From Persephonella sp. (lineage in GTDB: Bacteria; Aquificota; Aquificia; Aquificales; Hydrogenothermaceae), in assembly GCA_027081375.1 (NCBI GenBank), contig JALWKR010000050.1, forward strand, positions 1 to 7,257: 7,257 nt of DNA. Reading direction: 5' to 3'. This document shows, piece by piece, positions 1 through 6,100 of this stretch (position 1 is its first letter; the number at the start of each line of letters is the position of its first letter). The notes beneath the pieces are model-generated. The model did no database searches. It was given only the letters and a program-made list of their open reading frames with translations, and was not told where the DNA came from. The translations under genes and the position numbers were made by a program.

Positions 1-1597
1 GTATGGAGAGCTTCAGAGTATAGAAAAACAGATAGAAAGTTTGAAGAAAATACTGCATGAAACCTTAGAAAAAGCTATTAAACTAGCAAAAGAACTACAA
101 ACATTTAAAAAAATATATAAAACTCTAGAGTTAAATCCTGTAATAATAAATGAGTTTTTAAGAAACAATAAAGAAGCAATAGAGTTCTTCCAGAAGAAAA
201 AAGAAGAACTTTTAACTAAACTTACAGAACTTGAAACATACGGAAAACAGCTAAAGAAAGAAATAGACCAATTGGAAAATTTAGAAGGAACATGTCCAAC
301 ATGTAAAAGACCTGTAGAGAAGCACACAAAAGAGGAACTTCTTAGGGAACTTACTAAAGAACTGTCTCAAAAAAGAGAAGAGTATAAAAAAATAAAAGAA
401 GAAATAAAACAGATAGAGGAAAAGATAGCTTTAGAAAAAAAACTAGCTCCGTTACTTGAGGAGTTTAAAAATATATATGAAAAACATATAGACGCCGACA
501 GAGAAATACAAAGGCTAAAATCTCAACTATTTGTAATAAAAGAAAAACTTAAAGATAAAGAAAAGATAGAAAAAGAAAAGGAAGAGGTAGAAAAGTTTTT
601 AAAAGAAAACAAAGAAAAAAATCAACTCTTTATAGAAGCAAAAAGATTTTTATCCTCTGTTGACAGTAATAAAGTAAAATCGGAATTTGAAGTAGTTGCA
701 AAGGAAAAAACGGAGATAGAGGAAAAAACAAAATCAGTATCTAAGGAAGATATTCTCAAAAGCTACGAGGATCTAAAAAAATTAGAAAAAAAGTATATTG
801 CACAAAAAGAGTTTGTTTCCCAAAAAGAAAATCTTTTAAAAGATTTAAATAGGTATAGAGAAAATATAAACAGAATAAGCTCCCAGATACAATCTTTAGA
901 GAGTAAAATTGAGGAAGTAGATTTTGATGCTAAAATAGAGAGGTTAAAACATCTGCTTTCTAACTTTGAAAATGAGCTATCTAAAGAGACAAAATATTTA
1001 CTTGAAATTACAGGACAGATAGGAAATATAGAAAAGGAAATACAAATACTTAAAGAAGAAATAGAAAAAAATGAGAAACTAGAAAATGATATAAAGAAAA
1101 TTTCAGAAAAGATTGAAAAATACAAAAAAATTGAATTTGCATTAGGACCAAAGGGAATACAGAGGGTAATAAGAGAAAATGCTTTATACAGATTACCTAA
1201 AATTGTAAATCTTATTTTTTCTTTATTTGATTTTCCTTTTCAGCAAATAAAATTTTCAGAAAATTTTGATATCCATCTGCTTGCTCCTACAATAGAAAAA
1301 AAAGACAGATATATTGATATAAATGCTGTAAGTGGTGGACAGAGGGTAGCTCTTGGTTTGGCTCTCAGAATTGCTATATCAAGATTTTTATCAAACAGAG
1401 CAAGTTTTTTAATATTAGATGAACCAACAGTCCATTTAGATAGCCAAAGGAGACATGACCTTATTAATATACTTATTGACCTAAAGGAAAAAAATTTAGT
1501 AAATCAGCTAATTTTAGTAACCCATGACACAGAAATTGAAGATGCAGCCGACACAATTTATTATGTAGAAGAAGGAAAAGTCCGATTAGTTAAATAA
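1..1597 (+). CDS. rad50: Rad50/SbcC-type DNA repair ATPase, 5'-truncated by the window
   Basis: This is the C-terminal portion of the ATPase partner of the Mre11/SbcD nuclease, which tethers and processes DNA double-strand breaks. The frame is open from base 2 and the first in-frame TTG (base 41) lies inside coiled coil, so the true start, Walker A and Q-loop are upstream of the window. About 531 residues are visible. Numbering from the TTG codon, they comprise the zinc hook CPTCKRP (Cys85 and Cys88), a long Lys/Glu-rich returning coiled coil (about 90-375), and the ATPase C-lobe. The C-lobe has the ABC signature SGGQR (431-435), Walker B LILDEPT with Asp460 and Glu461, D-loop HLD (465-467) and switch His495 in VTHD. 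The hook rules out ordinary SMC or RecN. The DEPTVHLD and THDTEIEDAAD wording is closer to archaeal Rad50 than to E. coli SbcC. The mre11/sbcD partner is expected upstream but cannot be seen. No convincing terminator follows. Confidence 0.93.
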   Translation, partial: YGELQSIEKQIESLKKILHETLEKAIKLAKELQTFKKIYKTLELNPVIINEFLRNNKEAIEFFQKKKEELLTKLTELETYGKQLKKEIDQLENLEGTCPTCKRPVEKHTKEELLRELTKELSQKREEYKKIKEEIKQIEEKIALEKKLAPLLEEFKNIYEKHIDADREIQRLKSQLFVIKEKLKDKEKIEKEKEEVEKFLKENKEKNQLFIEAKRFLSSVDSNKVKSEFEVVAKEKTEIEEKTKSVSKEDILKSYEDLKKLEKKYIAQKEFVSQKENLLKDLNRYRENINRISSQIQSLESKIEEVDFDAKIERLKHLLSNFENELSKETKYLLEITGQIGNIEKEIQILKEEIEKNEKLENDIKKISEKIEKYKKIEFALGPKGIQRVIRENALYRLPKIVNLIFSLFDFPFQQIKFSENFDIHLLAPTIEKKDRYIDINAVSGGQRVALGLALRIAISRFLSNRASFLILDEPTVHLDSQRRHDLINILIDLKEKNLVNQLILVTHDTEIEDAADTIYYVEEGKVRLVK

Positions 1598-1741
1598 AAT
1601 TTGTTTAAATTTTTTCATAAAATACTTGATTTTCCTCAACTTTTAGTATAAATTTAAGGATGATTTAAAAATTGGCTGAAGTGGTTTATTTATAAGGTTA
1701 AAATAACTTTTTTTATAAAAAACCTTGAAGGAGGGTCAAAG
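1598..1741 (+). promoter_or_regulatory. rad50-hup intergenic region with a possible hup promoter
   Basis: This is a very AT-rich 144-nt gap ahead of the HU gene. The best sigma-70-like pair I can find is TTGATT (1626-1631) with TATAAA (1647-1652), but its 15-nt spacer is short. A second -10-like TAAAAT lies at 1699-1704 without a matching -35. The first pair would give an untranslated leader of about 80 nt. An independent promoter is expected because HU is usually abundant, and the strong Shine-Dalgarno agrees with that. The exact boxes are uncertain. Confidence 0.35.
1728..1735 (+). promoter_or_regulatory. Strong Shine-Dalgarno of hup
   Basis: The sequence AAGGAGGG is a near-perfect match to the anti-Shine-Dalgarno, with GGAGG ending 7 nt before the ATG at 1742. 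It fixes the hup start and indicates high translation. It is the strongest ribosome binding site in the window. Confidence 0.85.
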
Positions 1742-2014
1742 ATGACTAAAGCAGAATTAGTTGCTAAAGTTGCAGCTGAAGCAGGAGTTACTAAAGCAGC
1801 TGCTGAAAGATGTGTAAATGCATTCGTCTCTGCACTAACAGACGCACTTGCAAAAGGAGAGAGGGTAGCTCTTCCAGGGCTTGGAGTGTTTAATGTAAAA
1901 GAGAGAAAAGCTAGAAAAGGAAGAAACCCAAGAACAGGAGAAGAAATCACAATTCCTGCTAGAAAAGTTGTAGTATTTAATCCTGCTAAAGCTCTCAAAG
2001 AAAAAGTAAAATAA
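1742..2014 (+). CDS. hup: HU-family DNA-binding protein
   Basis: This small histone-like protein bends and compacts DNA as a dimer in the nucleoid. The 90-residue length is exactly the family norm. The N-terminal helical dimerisation region (1-40, starting [11 protein letters not shown]) is followed by the conserved LPGLGVF turn (44-50). The DNA-binding beta-arm has the signature [14 protein letters not shown] (60-73), with Pro63 the expected DNA-intercalating proline, and then [14 protein letters not shown]. The ATG sits 7 nt after a strong Shine-Dalgarno, and the gene ends in a double stop, TAATAA. Its codon use is visibly richer in GCT/GCA/CTT than the neighbouring genes, consistent with high expression. 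IHF subunits share the fold, but the homodimeric HU style fits better here. Cys24 is a slightly unusual residue for HU. The gene is followed directly by a rho-independent terminator, so it is probably transcribed mostly alone. Confidence 0.96.
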   Translation: MTKAELVAKVAAEAGVTKAAAERCVNAFVSALTDALAKGERVALPGLGVFNVKERKARKGRNPRTGEEITIPARKVVVFNPAKALKEKVK

Positions 2015-2034
2015 TAACAAAATTTGATAAAGAT

Positions 2035-2064
2035 AAGGGGATTTTCGTCCCCTTTTGTTTTTTT
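2035..2064 (+). terminator. Rho-independent terminator of hup
   Basis: A 7-bp stem, AAGGGGA (2035-2041) with TCCCCTT (2048-2054), closes a 6-nt loop TTTTCG and runs into a T-rich tail, TTTTGTTTTTTT (2053-2064). It lies 21 nt after the hup stop. The last T is one base short of the ATG of the downstream pseudouridine synthase, so the tail doubles as that gene's immediate upstream region. Confidence 0.85.
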
Positions 2065-2065
2065 G

Positions 2066-2803
2066 ATGAAAAAAGTAAGAATTGATAAATTTCTTGCAGA
2101 CTTTGGATTAGGGTCAAGGAAAGAAGTAAGAAAATATCTTAAGCAAGAAAGGGTTACTGTAAACGATCAATTAGTGAAAACTCCCTCATTTCATGTTCAC
2201 CCTCATCAAGATGTTGTAAAAGTAGATGATACTGTTATTCATTATAAAGATAATGTCTACTATATGTTCAACAAGCCAGCAGGTTATATAACAGCCACAA
2301 CAGATGAAAGTATGCCTACAGTAATGGAATTCTTTACAGAAGAACCTTATTTCTCAAAACTGTTTCCTGTTGGACGTTTAGATATTGATACAGAAGGACT
2401 TTTAATCATAACAACAGATGGACAGTTGGCTCATCGCCTTGCTCATCCTAAGTGGGAAATAGAAAAAGAGTATTATGCTGTTGTGAAGGGCGACATCTCT
2501 GATATTGATTTCTCAAGATTTGAAAAAGAAGGAATCCTTTTAAAAAAGGATAAGTACAGAACAAAGCCTTTTAAAGTAAAAGTTTTATCTACTTCTCCTG
2601 AAAAATCTGAAATTCTTATAACTGTTACAGAGGGTAAATACCATATTGTTAAAAAGATTATGGAAGAATTAGGGCATTCTGTCTTATATCTAAAAAGAGT
2701 AAGAATAGGACCATTAAAACTTGATGAAAAACTCCAACTAGGAGAATTTAGAGAACTAACAGAAGAAGAGCTTAAAAAATTAAAAGAAGCAGTTAATTTA
2801 TGA
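2066..2803 (+). CDS. rsuA: RsuA-type 16S rRNA pseudouridine synthase
   Basis: This enzyme isomerises a specific uridine of rRNA to pseudouridine. The RsuA branch modifies 16S U516 (E. coli numbering) during 30S assembly. From the ATG at 2066 the product is 245 residues, near E. coli RsuA at about 231. An S4 RNA-binding domain (about 3-60, RIDKFLADFGLGSRKEV) is followed by the synthase domain. That domain contains FNKPAGYITAT, the catalytic motif GRLDIDTEGLL with Asp106 as nucleophile, KEYYAVVKG, and TEGKYHIVKKIMEELG near the C-terminus. The GRLDIDT wording and the DESMPTV segment resemble RsuA more than RluB/E/F. The frame is open back to a TTG at 2024, but that extension would translate the hup terminator and lacks a Shine-Dalgarno, so I start at ATG 2066, which matches where the family begins. 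No Shine-Dalgarno precedes this ATG either. Exact substrate site (U516 versus a 23S site) is inferred. Confidence 0.9.
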   Translation: MKKVRIDKFLADFGLGSRKEVRKYLKQERVTVNDQLVKTPSFHVHPHQDVVKVDDTVIHYKDNVYYMFNKPAGYITATTDESMPTVMEFFTEEPYFSKLFPVGRLDIDTEGLLIITTDGQLAHRLAHPKWEIEKEYYAVVKGDISDIDFSRFEKEGILLKKDKYRTKPFKVKVLSTSPEKSEILITVTEGKYHIVKKIMEELGHSVLYLKRVRIGPLKLDEKLQLGEFRELTEEELKKLKEAVNL

Positions 2804-2832
2804 TAAATCAATCTTTTAAAAGGAAATACAGC

Positions 2833-2863
2833 AAAGGAGAAGGGGGATTATCCCTTCTCCTTT
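2833..2863. terminator. Bidirectional hairpin between convergent rsuA and tyrS
   Basis: A perfect 12-bp inverted repeat, AAAGGAGAAGGG (2833-2844) with CCCTTCTCCTTT (2852-2863), encloses a 7-nt loop. It lies 29 nt after the rsuA stop, and its right end includes two bases of the tyrS stop codon (2862-2864), so it can serve both converging genes. The T-tracts are short on both strands: TTT then AAGCTTC on +, TTTGCTGTATTTCCTTTT on -. Termination efficiency is therefore uncertain. Confidence 0.75.
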
Positions 2864-4106
2864 AAGCTTCTACTTTTATATTCTCTGGTTTTATTCTGGC
2901 AAATTTTCTTTTTCCAACTTGAAGGACAAATTCAGAGTTAAGGTCAATCTCTGCATAAGGGTCTGTTATTTTATTTCCATCTATTTTTACAGCTCCACCT
3001 TTTATTAATCTTCTTGCCTCGGACTTTGAAGGTGCAAAGCCCACTTTATAAACAAGTTCATATATTGGAATTTTTTTCTCTTCTGTTGCTATTATTACCT
3101 CAGGCTCAGGCATTTCTTCAGGAAGTTCCCTTTTTGAGTGAACCCTTTCAAAATGTTCCTTTGCCCTGATAGCAGCATCTTCATCATGAAATCTTGTTAC
3201 TATATACATAGCAAGCTGTTTTTTAACTTCCATTGGATGAAGAATGCCTGCTTCAACATCTTTTTTCATCTTTTCTATCTCTTCAACTGTAAGGTCTGTT
3301 AGCAGTTCCCAGTAATCCCACATAAGCTCGTCCGGAATAGACATTATTTTCCCGAACATCTCCTCAGGTGGTTCTGTTATACCAATATAGTTTCCGTAAG
3401 ATTTGCTCATTTTTCTGACGCCGTCAGTTCCAACAAGGAGGGGAAGAAGAATTGCCACCTGTGGTTTTTCTATGCCGTATTCCTTCTGAATATCTCTTCC
3501 TATCAAAAGATTAAACCTCTGGTCTGAACCTCCAAGCTCAACATCAGCTTTTATTGCTACAGAGTCATAAGCCTGAAGTAAAGGGTAGATAAACTCATGT
3601 ATAGCAATTGGTCTGTTTTCTTTGAATCTTTTTTTGAAGTCATCCCTTTCAAGCATTCTTGCTACTGTGTATTTTGCTGTGAGCCTGATAAGGTCTTCTG
3701 CTGTCATATCCCCCAGCCATTCGCTATTGAAAACAACAACAGTTTTTTCTGGGTCTAAAACCTTAAAAACCTGCTCTTTATACGTTTTTGCATTTTCTAA
3801 AACCTGCTCCCTGGTTAATGGGGGTCTTGTTTTGTCTCTTCCTGAAGGGTCACCTATCATTGCAGTAAAATCACCGATTATGAAATAAACAGTATGTCCA
3901 AGTTGCTGAAAAGTTCTAAGTTTTTGCAATAGAACTGTATGTCCAAGATGTAGGTCTGGTGCTGTAGGGTCAAAACCTGCCTTTACAATAAGAGGTCTTC
4001 CTTCTTTTAGTTTTTCAAGGAGTTCATCTTCGTTTATTATCTCTATAACACCTTTCTTTATTATTTTAAGCTGCTGTTCTGGAGAAAGACCATGAAAATC
4101 TTCCAT
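2862..4106 (-). CDS. tyrS: Tyrosyl-tRNA synthetase
   Basis: This class Ic cytosolic enzyme attaches tyrosine to tRNA(Tyr) using ATP. The product has 414 residues, typical of bacterial TyrRS. The Rossmann catalytic core carries the HIGH-type motif HLGH (53-56) after [24 protein letters not shown] (146-157), the tyrosine/tRNA-site stretch [10 protein letters not shown] (174-183), GGSDQRFN (192-199) and the KMSKS motif (232-236) follow. A C-terminal S4-like tRNA-binding domain occupies about 345-410 ([18 protein letters not shown]). The wording fits the second bacterial TyrRS subgroup (TyrZ/H. influenzae-like) rather than the E. coli TyrS subgroup. The ATG is preceded on the - strand by GGAGGT (4117-4112) with a 5-nt gap, which fixes the start. 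It is transcribed alone, divergently from the ppiD operon and convergently with rsuA. I see no T-box leader; the leader is too short for one. Confidence 0.97.
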   Translation of the reverse strand: MEDFHGLSPEQQLKIIKKGVIEIINEDELLEKLKEGRPLIVKAGFDPTAPDLHLGHTVLLQKLRTFQQLGHTVYFIIGDFTAMIGDPSGRDKTRPPLTREQVLENAKTYKEQVFKVLDPEKTVVVFNSEWLGDMTAEDLIRLTAKYTVARMLERDDFKKRFKENRPIAIHEFIYPLLQAYDSVAIKADVELGGSDQRFNLLIGRDIQKEYGIEKPQVAILLPLLVGTDGVRKMSKSYGNYIGITEPPEEMFGKIMSIPDELMWDYWELLTDLTVEEIEKMKKDVEAGILHPMEVKKQLAMYIVTRFHDEDAAIRAKEHFERVHSKRELPEEMPEPEVIIATEEKKIPIYELVYKVGFAPSKSEARRLIKGGAVKIDGNKITDPYAEIDLNSEFVLQVGKRKFARIKPENIKVEA

Positions 4107-4133
4107 AAATTACCTCCATTTTCTTTTTTTATT

Positions 4134-4139
4134 ATTATA
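4134..4139 (-). promoter_or_regulatory. Probable -10 box of tyrS
   Basis: A consensus TATAAT reads on the - strand 27 nt upstream of the tyrS ATG, which would start transcription about 20 nt before the start codon and leave room only for the GGAGGT ribosome binding site. I find no good TTGACA-like -35 at the expected distance; AAACTT (4157-4162 on the - strand) is poor. The call rests on the -10 and its position. Confidence 0.45.
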
Positions 4140-4235
4140 AATGGGTTTTAAAGCTTAAGTTTATTAAAATACAAAAATACCTTAAAATAATATGTTCAAT
4201 TCTCAAAAATAAAACATTTAGGAGAGAGAGGATAC
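4140..4235 (+). promoter_or_regulatory. Upstream region of the ppiD operon with its ribosome binding site
   Basis: This is the ppiD-proximal part of the 129-nt divergent intergenic region. It is almost pure A/T and contains -10-like hexamers TAAAAT (4165-4170 and 4183-4188) without clear -35 partners, so the promoter is assumed to be here but not located. AGGAGAGAGAGG (4220-4231) supplies a purine-rich Shine-Dalgarno just before the ATG at 4236. No operator palindrome, riboswitch or attenuator is evident. Confidence 0.4.
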
Positions 4236-5633
4236 ATGTTTACTAAGATTGGTGAATCAAAATGGATGAAATTTGTCCTTTTTATAACAACTTTTGCCTT
4301 TGTAGGTACAGCTTTAGTTGCACTAATAGTATATAAAATGTCTGGAAAAATGACTGGTGCTGTAGAGGTTAACGGAAGAGAGATTTCTATGCAAAGGTAT
4401 ATGTATGAGGTAAATCTTATTCAGTCAAACCTTGAAAGACAGGGAGTAGATATAGCTCCTCTTAGAAAAGCTATAAGAAATCAGGCTCTAAATAACATAA
4501 TAAATGAAGAGCTTATATATCAGGAAGCAGAAAAAGAAGGAATAGTTGCCACAAAAGAGGAAGTTAAAGAAGCAATCTTAAATATACCTGCCTTTCAGGA
4601 AAATGGAGTTTTTAGTAAAGAAAGATATCTAGCAATAGTCAACAGTATGGGTATATCTCCTCAGTTTTTTGAAGAGATTTTAAGAAAACAGCTTACAAGA
4701 GACCATGTTTTTGCCCTTATAGACGGTTCTACATATCTAACAAAAGAGGAATTAAATGTATTCTTAAATAAAGAACTTTCTAAAATTTCAGGAAAAATTT
4801 TAATTGTAGAACCAAAGATAAAAGTAACAGAAGAAGATTTAAAAAAGTTTTATGAAAAAAATATAAACCTTTTTGCAGGAAAAAAAGGAAAAGAAATAGT
4901 TTTATATGAGATAAATATAAAGGATTTAGGAAAAGAGAAAGCTGCATCTTTAGCTAAGGAAATATTTTTAAAGATGAAAAATAATCAGCCAGTAGAAGTT
5001 AAAAATGGGGTTAAAAAAGTGTTTGATGGAGTTTTATACAAAGAAACTCAGCTAAAAAATGTACCTGAAAAAGTAATAAAAGATTTACAAACTTTATCTA
5101 AAGATAAAAGTATCTCATTTGTTAAAACAGATGAAGCTTACTATCTTGCTAAGTTTAAAAAGGAAGTATCAAAGCCAATGCCGTTTAAGAAAGTAAAGAA
5201 ACAGGTTGAGCTTTACTATAAGCAAAAGAAAACCAAAGAAGAATTAGAAAATCTTTATAAAACTCTAGAAAAAGATATTGTTTCAGGAAAAACACTGAAA
5301 CAACTTAAGAAAAAATATGGTGGAAAGATTGAAAACGTAGAAAAACTCTCATTAAGGGAGATATCTCAGAAATACTTTGTTCCCCTTGGAGAAATATCAG
5401 ATATTTTAAAAACAAAACAAGGGAAGTTATCAAAACCAATTAAGACAGAAGGTAGTATTCTTGTGATAAAAGTAGATAATATAGAGATAGCAAAAGATGA
5501 GAAAACAAAGGATCTAGAAGATATGTTAAAGAAAGCTTTATATAATGAGAAACTAAATGATTTAATTACATCGTATGTTCTAAAGCTAAGAAAAAATGCT
5601 GAGATAAGAATAAACCCAAGATTAACAGAATAA
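4236..5633 (+). CDS. ppiD: PpiD/SurA-like membrane-anchored periplasmic chaperone
   Basis: PpiD-family proteins sit in the inner membrane facing the periplasm and assist folding of secreted proteins leaving the Sec translocon. The 465-residue product starts with a short cytosolic end and one hydrophobic anchor (about 12-33, with lysines on both sides and no cleavage site). A SurA-N-type chaperone region (about 42-185) follows, introduced by VEVNGREIS (43-51). It includes INEELIYQEAEKEGI and the family hallmark PAFQENGVFSKERYL (118-132). A parvulin-like region would be expected about 215-315, but I do not see the HILV...GGDLGW...GYHII motifs, so isomerase activity is doubtful. A long Lys/Glu-rich C-terminal half ends in a second small folded segment. 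It is shorter than E. coli PpiD (about 620). The stop overlaps the next ATG in TAATG, pointing to a coupled operon. SurA-like foldase or a divergent PrsA-type protein are alternatives. Confidence 0.82.
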   Translation: MFTKIGESKWMKFVLFITTFAFVGTALVALIVYKMSGKMTGAVEVNGREISMQRYMYEVNLIQSNLERQGVDIAPLRKAIRNQALNNIINEELIYQEAEKEGIVATKEEVKEAILNIPAFQENGVFSKERYLAIVNSMGISPQFFEEILRKQLTRDHVFALIDGSTYLTKEELNVFLNKELSKISGKILIVEPKIKVTEEDLKKFYEKNINLFAGKKGKEIVLYEINIKDLGKEKAASLAKEIFLKMKNNQPVEVKNGVKKVFDGVLYKETQLKNVPEKVIKDLQTLSKDKSISFVKTDEAYYLAKFKKEVSKPMPFKKVKKQVELYYKQKKTKEELENLYKTLEKDIVSGKTLKQLKKKYGGKIENVEKLSLREISQKYFVPLGEISDILKTKQGKLSKPIKTEGSILVIKVDNIEIAKDEKTKDLEDMLKKALYNEKLNDLITSYVLKLRKNAEIRINPRLTE

Positions 5634-6100
5634 TGGAAAGAACCCCTTACTCAGTTGATTTTTTATGGCATCAGCTAGAGGTAGCTTACAATGAAATAAG
5701 AAAACCTAAATACAGAGAGCTAGTTAAAAAATATCTGTTTGATGAAGAGCTAAGAAAGAAGGCAGAAAAGCTAAAAGATAAACAAGGAAGAAATTACTCA
5801 GGAGGGTTACTTGAAGCCTGTGCATCGCAGGCTTCGCTACTTATGTGTATGTATGACAACTATCCTGAAATAGATATTGATTTATTATTGACAGCAGTTA
5901 TTTTAAAACTGTTTTGCAGTGTGTACACTAAAAAGGAATGCTATGATAAGCTAAAAGATTATCAGGATGTTATACCTTTTTTATTTAAAAAGAGCAGAAA
6001 AAAGCCGTCTGTAGAGATTTCAGTTTTTGATAGTGTTATTAAATTAGATAACAAGATATATTTAAAACTTAGAAGAAGGAGAAAAAGCAATGGTACCTGA
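5633..6100 (+). CDS. Degenerate HD-domain protein (YhaM-like HD fold without metal ligands)
   Basis: No confident function can be given. The 155-residue soluble protein has the frame of the HD domain found in YhaM-type 3'-5' exoribonucleases and related phosphohydrolases. Visible are a helical lead-in (PKYRELVKKYLFDEELRKK, about 25-43), GGLLEACASQAS (57-68) and YPEIDIDLLLTAVILKLF (77-94). In active members the same positions read HH-x-Y-x-GGLLEH and LLHDIGK. Here the metal-binding residues appear as Arg53-Asn54, Ala62 and Lys92-Leu93, with the backbone spacing between LLE and YP unchanged. A hydrolase reaction is therefore unlikely, and a binding or regulatory role is inferred. Four cysteines occur (63, 72, 95, 103), and the C-terminus is basic (RRRRK, 147-151). 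The start overlaps the ppiD stop by one base, with no Shine-Dalgarno, so it probably relies on coupling. It overlaps the downstream diiron-protein gene by 11 nt. Confidence 0.72.
   Translation: MERTPYSVDFLWHQLEVAYNEIRKPKYRELVKKYLFDEELRKKAEKLKDKQGRNYSGGLLEACASQASLLMCMYDNYPEIDIDLLLTAVILKLFCSVYTKKECYDKLKDYQDVIPFLFKKSRKKPSVEISVFDSVIKLDNKIYLKLRRRRKSNGT
5813..5835 (+). repeat. 8-bp perfect inverted repeat inside the HD-like gene
   Basis: GAAGCCTG (5813-5820) and CAGGCTTC (5828-5835) are exact reverse complements separated by 7 nt, and a T-G wobble at each side could extend the stem. It is an unusually G+C-rich patch for this AT-rich gene. It covers codons 61-68, exactly where active HD proteins of this type carry the first metal-binding His. 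It is not followed by a T-run, so it is not a terminator. Confidence 0.7.
6076..6081 (+). promoter_or_regulatory. Internal Shine-Dalgarno for the diiron protein
   Basis: AAGGAG lies 8 nt before the ATG at 6090 and fixes that start, which is 11 nt inside the upstream reading frame. The same bases encode part of the upstream protein's Arg-rich tail. Confidence 0.8.

Noticed and set aside
763..1125. Antisense open frame opposite the rad50 coiled coil (and a similar one at 13-327)
   Set aside because: These are Phe/Ser-rich mirror images of Lys/Glu codons, with no family resemblance and no ribosome binding site. They are shadows of the real gene.
1596..1615. AT-only hairpin after the rad50 stop, AAAATTT with AAATTTT, followed by two more T's
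   Set aside because: It has seven A-T pairs only and almost no independent T-tail. Such matches are expected by chance in sequence this AT-rich, so I do not call it a terminator.
1690..1998. Open frames antisense to hup (1690-1998 and 1835-2020)
   Set aside because: The hup frame is a textbook HU protein with a strong ribosome binding site, and the opposite frames show no recognisable protein.
2024..2065. N-terminal extension of the pseudouridine synthase from TTG 2024
   Set aside because: The 14 extra residues would be translated from the hup terminator hairpin, no Shine-Dalgarno precedes the TTG, and the family normally begins at the residues encoded from ATG 2066.
2813..2822. 10-bp palindrome CTTTTAAAAG after rsuA
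   Set aside because: It is short, AT-rich and lies between a stop codon and a stronger hairpin. There is nothing to support an operator or attachment site.
3622..3888. 88-codon + strand open frame inside tyrS
   Set aside because: It lies wholly within the unambiguous tyrS gene, has no ribosome binding site and has no recognisable motif.
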